Origin: Lachnospiraceae bacterium | GTDB taxonomy: Bacteria; Bacillota; Clostridia; Lachnospirales; Lachnospiraceae | Length of the DNA stretch: 37,074 bases | Direction of reading: 5' to 3' | Assembly (NCBI GenBank): GCA_024696945.1 | Contig: JAILGF010000171.1 | Location: 1 to 37,074, forward strand | Shown here: one piece after another, positions 31,716 through 37,074 of the stretch | How positions within the stretch are numbered: the stretch's first letter is position 1 | Layout: each line of letters opens with the position of its first letter | The notes under the pieces: model-generated | The model's input: the letters and a program-made list of their open reading frames with translations, nothing else | The model's database searches: none | Told to the model about the DNA's origin: nothing | Position numbers and translations under genes: made by a program

Positions 31716-34700
31716 TTATTGAAGCTCTATCCACATTGCCGGACGTACACCTGCGTTATTTCCTTTGTAATAGTTGCCACGAACACTGCCATCTTCATAA
31801 ACATATGAGACAGAATCCTGACTGATACCGGGTGAACGAAGCCACCATTCATTAACCTCTCCGTTCTTGAAACGGCACAATCTGCTATCAGAATCACTTT
31901 CAAGGCTTTTAGCTTCAAAATATTTTTCTACTTCAGAGAGTGACAGCAGGAATATTCTGTCGGAGGTATTCTTCCCGCCCTTTGTCTTTGTCTTCTTGTT
32001 GTCTTTATTTTTGATCTTTACCTTCTTGATCAAAGACTGCTCCTCTTTGGTAAACGCCGAATTATAAAACTCATCGTTGAGATATGTGCGGATAGTGCTT
32101 TCAGCCCATGTAATCCCATCTTCCGAATGATAGTTGCCGACGTACATATAGGGCTTTTCCGTCACCAGATATCTGCTCAGCAAAAGCGCCTTATTGTTTT
32201 TCTCGTCGTATTCAAGCACCTGCCACTCAAGAGGGTCACTGCCGGATTCATTTTCTATTGCACCGAATACTACATAGATTTCTGATATTTTTCTGTTATC
32301 CTTTACCGAAAGTTCGTTCTTCTCGATAATCTTATCCGTAAGCTTGATCCACATAAGAGGTCTGACCCCAAGGGCATCATATGCTACGCCGTTTCCTTCC
32401 CATTCCAGTTCGCCGTCATCATATACATATGCGGCATACCCGGCTAAATAATCCTCCTCTTCGTAGTCTTCCCAGTCTTCCTCATCCCAATCATCATAAT
32501 CGACATTGCTATAGCCCATTTCTCCGGGTGTACGCAGCCAATATGAACCGCTATTGCCATTGGTATAAAAACCAAGGCTTCTGTCAAGATATTTATTTTT
32601 CTTATTGTCTTCGAGGTACTTTTCATATTCTGAAGCGGAAAGCAGGAATACTTTATCCTTGGTTGATTTTCCTCCGTCCGTTCCAAAATATTTATTATCC
32701 TCATTTTTGATTTTTGTCTTCTTGATCAGCTTTTTCTCACTTTTTGAGAAAGCACTGTTTATAAACTCATCGTTAAGCCATTTGCGAAGAGAGCTTTCTT
32801 TCCATGTAACACTCTCGTCCTTGTCATTATAGTATTTGTTGCAGAGTATATTTTTGCTCATAACGAGAGCACTCTTCCCGTCAGCAGAATATTCAAGTAC
32901 TTCCCATTCTATTGTCTTGTTATCCCATGTACCAAGTTTAATGGTATCTCTTTCGTATTCACTGTTAAAGCTCACCAGCCCTTTATCTGCAAGAGTCTGA
33001 AGCTTAGGATATTTTTCTTTCAGATATTCGGCATCCCTGTAGCCTCCGATATTTACCTTAACCTCATTACTGAAGGAACTGTATATAGTTTTATTTTCGT
33101 TTATTCTGTATGCTCTGACTTTTACGTCATACTCTCCCGGAGCAAGGTTTCTTACTATTGTGCTGCGTTTCTTTGTTCCGTCTTTATTAATGACAGCGGC
33201 ATTCTCATAGTCTGAAGAACCGGATTTTTGAATGAAAATCTCATATCCCTCAGCATCATATGTTTTATCAACATAAACATCTATACCTGTTTCATCTGAA
33301 GCCGGTTCCGCTGATATTTCAGGTGTTTCAGGTACCATTTCATCTGCACTTAAGTTCGGATCCAGATCTATATATATCGCCGGACGGACCGACATTTCAG
33401 AAAAGCATTCGCAATAATAACTCGGCTCATCTGCTAAAATTCCCACCAAAGAATGATAATTACCACCTGGTGTACGAAGCCACCACGAACCCGGCTGTCC
33501 GTCAGAATAAAGTGCAATTCTCAGATTGTAGTCAGAAAGATATTTTTCAACTTCGTCCAATGATAGTATAAATATCTTGTTCTTTACATTACTTATATCC
33601 TTGTCATTAATCGTAATATTCTTTATTCTTACGGCTTCATCGCTTGAGAAGGCTTCTTTGTAAAAATCACCGTTTAGCCATGAACGAACATCCGAAGCCT
33701 CCCAGTTGTTATCATCCTCACCGTATCGGTATTTCATTGAACGCGTCAGATATCGACTAAGTAAAAGCGCTCTGTTTTCCTTTTCGTCATAATCGCATAT
33801 GAGCCACTCCAGTTTATCCTTATTACCGTCACTATTTCCCCTTTCATCCGGAATATCGTAGTTTCCGAAAGTCACATAAGCATCCGTTATTTCCTTACCG
33901 GATGATCCAACTGAAAGGTTGAAATTTTCGATAAGTTCAGGCGTCAGTTCGATCCAGAATGCAGGACGGATTCCGTCATATACGTAATTTCTCTCATCAT
34001 CAACTTCTCCGTCGCTGGTTACCGCTGCGATATAACCTTCTATATCTCCCGGTGAACGAAGAATCCATTCACCCGTCTTACCGCTTATGTATCTGCCTAT
34101 TCTCGAAGTCAGGGATATCTCATCATAATCTACATCAGGATCCCTATCTTCAGGCAGAAAATACTTATCCACCTCTTCCCTTGAGAGTAAGAACAGTTTA
34201 TCTTCCGTATCTTTACCGCCCTTTAAGGGTTCATCATAATAAATACTTTCATAATCCGGTGTTTTAACAGTGGTGGTTTTTATCAAAGCTCTTTCACTGT
34301 CTGTAAAAGCTGAATTGATGAAATCGTTATTAAGCCATTTTCTGACTTTAGCTTTTTCCCATCTAGTTTCATCTCCGCTACCGTCATTGTATTGGTAGCG
34401 GACAAGAATATATTTGCTTATTACAAAAGCACTTTTCCCGTCCTCTGAGTATTCAAGGATTTCCCACTCGAGATCATCAGCTTCATCTCTTGGATAGTTC
34501 CCATACATCTGTTCAAACAGCTGATATCTGCCTAATGTAATAGTTTCTTTCACAAACCTTTTCTCAAATTTTAATCCTATAGTACCATTATCTACAAGAG
34601 TCTGGAGCTTTGGATACATCTGTTTAAACTGCTCTTCCGAATCAAGCAGTATATCATCTTCATCCTGTGATCCGGACTTTGCTGCCATAGCCTTGTATGA

Positions 34701-34778
34701 TCCAAATGATGGCATTAAGCCTGCCAGCATCCCAAGGATCATGATAATTGTTAATACTTTCTTTAATGAATATCTCAT
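31716..34778 (-). CDS. Large secreted protein with four DUF6273 repeats and a fibronectin-like domain
   Basis: A 1020-residue secreted protein with a signal peptide (RYSLKKVLTIIMILGMLAGL, cleavage probably after AMA). Four DUF6273-like units follow, at roughly 50-280, 290-485, 600-815 and 820-1020. Each has an LEW-L-Y start, a W-x-x-S/D-x-R-WLN-F-NSAF core, K-LSx-E-KYF, and a final WWLRSPG ... GVRPAMWIEL. A fibronectin-III-like domain (about 495-590) lies in the middle. The function of DUF6273 is not known; the repeats suggest binding at the surface. An earlier in-frame start lies inside the promoter; the ATG at 34778 has GGAGG upstream. The promoter is at 34805-34833, and the gene reads towards tetR. 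Confidence 0.9.
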   Translation of the reverse strand: MRYSLKKVLTIIMILGMLAGLMPSFGSYKAMAAKSGSQDEDDILLDSEEQFKQMYPKLQTLVDNGTIGLKFEKRFVKETITLGRYQLFEQMYGNYPRDEADDLEWEILEYSEDGKSAFVISKYILVRYQYNDGSGDETRWEKAKVRKWLNNDFINSAFTDSERALIKTTTVKTPDYESIYYDEPLKGGKDTEDKLFLLSREEVDKYFLPEDRDPDVDYDEISLTSRIGRYISGKTGEWILRSPGDIEGYIAAVTSDGEVDDERNYVYDGIRPAFWIELTPELIENFNLSVGSSGKEITDAYVTFGNYDIPDERGNSDGNKDKLEWLICDYDEKENRALLLSRYLTRSMKYRYGEDDNNWEASDVRSWLNGDFYKEAFSSDEAVRIKNITINDKDISNVKNKIFILSLDEVEKYLSDYNLRIALYSDGQPGSWWLRTPGGNYHSLVGILADEPSYYCECFSEMSVRPAIYIDLDPNLSADEMVPETPEISAEPASDETGIDVYVDKTYDAEGYEIFIQKSGSSDYENAAVINKDGTKKRSTIVRNLAPGEYDVKVRAYRINENKTIYSSFSNEVKVNIGGYRDAEYLKEKYPKLQTLADKGLVSFNSEYERDTIKLGTWDNKTIEWEVLEYSADGKSALVMSKNILCNKYYNDKDESVTWKESSLRKWLNDEFINSAFSKSEKKLIKKTKIKNEDNKYFGTDGGKSTKDKVFLLSASEYEKYLEDNKKNKYLDRSLGFYTNGNSGSYWLRTPGEMGYSNVDYDDWDEEDWEDYEEEDYLAGYAAYVYDDGELEWEGNGVAYDALGVRPLMWIKLTDKIIEKNELSVKDNRKISEIYVVFGAIENESGSDPLEWQVLEYDEKNNKALLLSRYLVTEKPYMYVGNYHSEDGITWAESTIRTYLNDEFYNSAFTKEEQSLIKKVKIKNKDNKKTKTKGGKNTSDRIFLLSLSEVEKYFEAKSLESDSDSRLCRFKNGEVNEWWLRSPGISQDSVSYVYEDGSVRGNYYKGNNAGVRPAMWIELQ

Positions 34779-34804
34779 ACCTTTCCTCCAATACATACAA
34801 CACA

Positions 34805-34833
34805 ATTATATGTCAATTTATTGTTCCTTTCAA
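34805..34833 (-). promoter_or_regulatory. Promoter of the DUF6273 protein gene
   Basis: On the minus strand TTGAAA (34828-34833), a 17-bp spacer and a perfect TATAAT (34805-34810), leaving a leader of about 20 bases. Confidence 0.75.
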
Positions 34834-34895
34834 CATAATACTACTACAATATATTTTTTAAGAATAGTCACTTTTAGTTAGTTAATGGTTTTTCG

Positions 34896-34924
34896 TTGAA
34901 ATAGAATATAATTTATGCTATGAT
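34896..34924 (+). promoter_or_regulatory. Promoter of the AT-rich secreted protein gene
   Basis: TTGAAA (34896-34901), a 17-bp spacer and TATGAT (34919-34924). The leader is about 100 bases and contains GCAATGG twice; no known riboswitch was recognised in it. Confidence 0.65.
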
Positions 34925-35029
34925 AGTAAACGTATTAAGCAATTGGCAATGGGAAATTCACTCGGATATAGCCGGACGTTTTTCTCAATTAAATTTTAGG
35001 TCCCTGATATATGGGCAATGGAGGAGCAA

Positions 35030-36319
35030 ATGAAAAATGTTAAAAAGTTACTCTGTACTTTGGTTTTAGTTATTTTGGGGATTATACTATTTGGTGGAAC
35101 ACAATATGCTGAGGCAGCCTCCATCCAAAAACAATTCAATAAACTTACTACAACACAAAAGAAGATTCTGAAAGATAAGATTGAAAGTATCGTTGCCTAT
35201 GATACATGGTATGATACTGACGGATGGGAGTTTTATTTGGTATATATTAATGATGACGACATTCCGGAGATATGGTTTAACGGAGCCGACCCGTATTATG
35301 AGGGAGTACTGTATTTTAAAGGTAACAGCATAGAAGAATTTTCAGAGGAAGGAAAATATTCCAGCTTATCTTATATCCCCCGAAGCGGACTTATTAGTTA
35401 TTCTTTCGAAGATCCGCACTTTGATGATTCCTTCGAATTTTGCGTATACAGTTTTCCCGATTTTAAAGAAAAAACTGAGAAGGATTATGAAAAAGCTTTA
35501 AAAAAATATGACCATGTTTCAGATTCGGAATGTTTAAGCTATTATGATATGATGGCGTATCTGGGCTACCCTGAATTAGCATATGATGCATATACGGAAG
35601 CAGATTTGGATGGCGATGGTAAAAAGGAAACCATAGGTATAAGAGCTGTAAGAGACGAAAACAGTTCTAATATGTATTATGGTTATTCTAAGGTATCAAA
35701 TATATTTATCAATAACCAATCTAAGTATGCAGCATATAATAACTGGGCAGATGAAGGTGGAGTATATCTCTCAATCATTGATATAAACCCTGCTGACTCA
35801 TACAAGGAAATTTCAGTTGAGTACTTTGATCCCCATGGATTATCTGAATATGCTGTATTCAGATATAAAAACAAAAAATTAAAACTTTTGTTTGATGAAC
35901 CTTATATAATCAATACCAAAAATGATGATAGCATAACAATACTAAAACTTTCATATTCAAGATTAGGATATACATATGTAAAAGTAGATTGTAAAATTAA
36001 AAAGAATGGGCTTAAAGAGATAAAAAAGAAAGGCGTATTTAACTTATCCTACGCTAATTATTTTACTGCTGCAGAGAACATAAAGGTTTATGCTAAAACA
36101 GATAAAAAGAAAATCGTCACAACTATTAAAGTCGGAGAAGGATTCACAGTTACAAAACTAAAAAAACTTTATAATAAAGAATCAAAAGAATACACTTGGC
36201 AGTATGCCTATGTTGAAACTGCAAAAGGTGGGTTTAAAGGCTGGATTAATATTGAAGGGACAGCCTATAAGGGTGATTCAGGTGAAAACTTGGTAATGAT
36301 TCCAAACTGGTTAGATTAA
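35030..36319 (+). CDS. Secreted protein with possible C-terminal SH3-like domain
   Basis: A 429-residue exported protein of unknown function. A signal peptide is at about 3-30 (LLCTLVLVILGIILFGGTQY, cleavage probably after AEAA). The middle part is rich in Tyr, Asp and Ser and includes a calcium-site-like loop, DLDGDGKKE. The last 75 residues (VYAKTDKKKIVTTIKVGEGF, then GGFKGWINIEGTAYKG) look like a bacterial SH3 domain, which often binds cell wall. The first in-frame start is four codons earlier; the ATG at 35030 has GGAGG 5 bases upstream and fits the signal peptide. The gene is visibly more AT-rich than its neighbours, which may mean recent acquisition. Confidence 0.85.
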   Translation: MKNVKKLLCTLVLVILGIILFGGTQYAEAASIQKQFNKLTTTQKKILKDKIESIVAYDTWYDTDGWEFYLVYINDDDIPEIWFNGADPYYEGVLYFKGNSIEEFSEEGKYSSLSYIPRSGLISYSFEDPHFDDSFEFCVYSFPDFKEKTEKDYEKALKKYDHVSDSECLSYYDMMAYLGYPELAYDAYTEADLDGDGKKETIGIRAVRDENSSNMYYGYSKVSNIFINNQSKYAAYNNWADEGGVYLSIIDINPADSYKEISVEYFDPHGLSEYAVFRYKNKKLKLLFDEPYIINTKNDDSITILKLSYSRLGYTYVKVDCKIKKNGLKEIKKKGVFNLSYANYFTAAENIKVYAKTDKKKIVTTIKVGEGFTVTKLKKLYNKESKEYTWQYAYVETAKGGFKGWINIEGTAYKGDSGENLVMIPNWLD

Positions 36320-36379
36320 GATATACGCAACACCAGGCAGGAACTGCCAATCAGCAAACTACTGAAGATGACAATTTTG

Positions 36380-36396
36380 TACCACAATTTTACCAC
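36380..36396 (-). repeat. Two GTGGTA hexamers, 11-bp period
   Basis: On the minus strand GTGGTA occurs at 36391-36396 and 36380-36385. It resembles the pair at 106-123, and again lies close to tRNA genes. The remainder of 36320-36453 holds no gene. Confidence 0.35.
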
Positions 36397-36453
36397 AATT
36401 GAAATAAACTTTGATGTATTTTAGGGAACAAAAACGGAAAATAGTAAAAAAAT

Positions 36454-36499
36454 AAAAACCTTGTAAATGCTGTAAAATACAGTTTTTACAAGGTTTTTT
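36454..36499. terminator. Bidirectional terminator between the secreted protein gene and the tRNA/rRNA unit
   Basis: A 14-bp outer stem (36454-36467 with 36485-36498; core CCTTGTAAA/TTTACAAGG flanked by A and T runs) with an inner hairpin CTGTA/TACAG. T runs on both sides suit it to end the plus-strand gene and the minus-strand tRNA transcript. Confidence 0.85.
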
Positions 36500-36503
36500 A
36501 GAG

Positions 36504-36575
36504 AGGCGACAATCGGATTCGAACCGATGAATCAGGGTGTTGCAGACCCACGCCTTACCACTTGGCTATGTCGCC
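36504..36575 (-). tRNA. tRNA-Cys (anticodon GCA)
   Basis: The minus-strand cloverleaf has acceptor GGCGACA/TGTCGCC with weaker central arms, anticodon GCA in loop GTCTGCAAC, T arm with TTCGAAT, and discriminator T (U73), the cysteine identity base. It is the last gene of the tRNA-Asn/tRNA-Cys group before the terminator. Confidence 0.95.
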
Positions 36576-36612
36576 ATATTAAATAAATGATGCTCTGTTT
36601 GGAACTATCGAC

Positions 36613-36731
36613 CTCCCCGAGTTGGGCTCGAACCAACAACCCTTCGGTTAACAGCCGAGCGGCTCAATCAATAACAATCCAACGCTACCTAGGGAACTCG
36701 CCGCAATGCTCTGCCATCGAGCTATCGAGGA
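36613..36731 (-). pseudogene. tRNA-Asn (GTT) copy interrupted by a 47-bp insertion
   Basis: On the minus strand this is nearly identical to the intact tRNA-Asn 3 bases away, but 47 extra bases (36659-36705) are inserted at the 5' strand of the anticodon stem, between positions 27 and 28. The insert begins and ends with GCGGC/GCCGC, which can pair and form an extra arm. The D loop has G at position 14 instead of the almost universal A14, the partner of U8. This second defect favours a dead copy, although the acceptor, anticodon and T arms are unchanged. It does not look like a group I intron, which would be longer and usually lies in the anticodon loop. Confidence 0.8.
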
Positions 36732-36734
36732 TAA

Positions 36735-36806
<72 letters not shown>

Positions 36807-36839
36807 TTATACAAAATAATAACCCTTTATATAACAAAT

Positions 36840-36859
36840 AGCGAAATAGATATTTCGCT
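36840..36859 (-). other. Hairpin between 23S rRNA and the tRNA group
   Basis: AGCGAAATA (36840-36848) pairs perfectly with 36851-36859, leaving only 2 loop bases. On the minus strand ATTTGTT follows. It could be an RNA-processing site or a weak terminator between 23S and the tRNAs. Confidence 0.5.
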
Positions 36860-36877
36860 TATATAAAGAACAATATT

Positions 36878-36906
36878 AATTTACTACAAAAAATTCTGTT
36901 TGTCAA
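36878..36906 (-). promoter_or_regulatory. Possible promoter of the tRNA-Asn/tRNA-Cys group
   Basis: On the minus strand a perfect TTGACA (36901-36906), a 17-bp spacer and a poor TAAATT (36878-36883). If used, the tRNAs can be made independently of the rRNA operon. Confidence 0.4.
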
Positions 36907-36960
36907 CAAAAAACTGTAATCATAAAGAACAAAAAAGACATCAGCCTTAATAAGCCCTAC

Positions 36961-37074
36961 AGGTCAAGCCCTCGGCCTATTAGTAGCAGTCAGCTGCATG
37001 CATTACTGCACTTCCACTCCTGCCCTATCTACCTCGTCGTCTTCAAGGGGCCTTACTAACTTGTGTTATGGGAT
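36961..37074 (-). rRNA. 23S ribosomal RNA, 3' end (partial)
   Basis: The reverse complement contains the conserved 3'-terminal 23S segments: TAAGGCCCCTTGAAGACGAC, then GAGGTAGATAGG, and CTACTAATAGGCCGAGGGCTT. The gene runs off the right edge of the window. The exact 3' end near 36961 is judged from similarity to known 23S ends. No 5S rRNA gene follows before the tRNAs. Confidence 0.92.

Noticed and set aside
36659-36705. Group I intron in tRNA-Asn
   Set aside because: 47 bases is far too short for a self-splicing intron, and the site is not in the anticodon loop.

Overview
The window looks like chromosomal DNA of an anaerobic Gram-positive Clostridia, most likely Lachnospiraceae of the Butyrivibrio/Pseudobutyrivibrio type. 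This is an inference. It rests on the cysS-mrnC-rlmB cluster, strong Shine-Dalgarno sites, sigma-A-like promoters with 16-18 bp spacers, many surface and carbohydrate-active proteins, and a GH3 beta-glucosidase with swapped domain order of the kind known from Butyrivibrio and Ruminococcus. No CRISPR array, insertion sequence, integrase or phage gene was seen. Most genes are on the minus strand.

Layout. 1-440: tRNA-Pro(AGG) and tRNA-Thr(GGT) with promoter and terminator. 475-3734: a small acidic protein, rlmB, mrnC and cysS (RNA modification, 23S maturation, tRNA charging). 3912-8492: a peptidoglycan-binding NlpC/P60 hydrolase behind purC, then prfC. 8682-11117: a DUF1508 protein with a zinc-ribbon MscL channel, a metallo-beta-lactamase-fold hydrolase, and a divergent Cys-rich XRE-type regulator. 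11173-13938: permuted GH3 beta-glucosidase. 14169-16784: metal-resistance operon (ArsR/CadC repressor, free HMA protein, P1B-ATPase) with a clear promoter and operator. 16967-21527: glf, a membrane-anchored GH5 cellulase and galK in one apparent operon, divergent from a secreted GHL10-type glycosidase (21717-22997). 22998-34778: a secreted transglutaminase-like protein, an O-antigen-ligase-like membrane protein, a heptad-repeat YhgE-type surface protein, an MMPL/RND transporter, a TetR regulator and a large four-repeat DUF6273 secreted protein. 35030-36319: an AT-rich secreted protein. 36504-37074: tRNA-Cys, a tRNA-Asn copy interrupted by 47 bp, an intact tRNA-Asn, and the 3' end of 23S rRNA, all on the minus strand.

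How the genes fit together. Much of the window serves the cell surface and plant-polysaccharide use: GH5, GH3 and GHL10 enzymes, galactose phosphorylation, UDP-galactofuranose supply, a glycan ligase-like protein, and a TetR-MMPL-heptad-protein export module. The most unusual items are the interrupted tRNA-Asn, a promoter nested in a hairpin that would hide the ribosome-binding site of the ligase gene only in read-through transcripts, and a 17-bp motif placed identically next to two terminators. Several starts were moved to internal codons with good ribosome-binding sites (mrnC, purC, the DUF1508 gene, the P1B-ATPase, galK, glf, the GHL10 gene, the MMPL gene, the DUF6273 gene and the 429-aa gene). 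No gene-free stretch exceeds about 260 bases.
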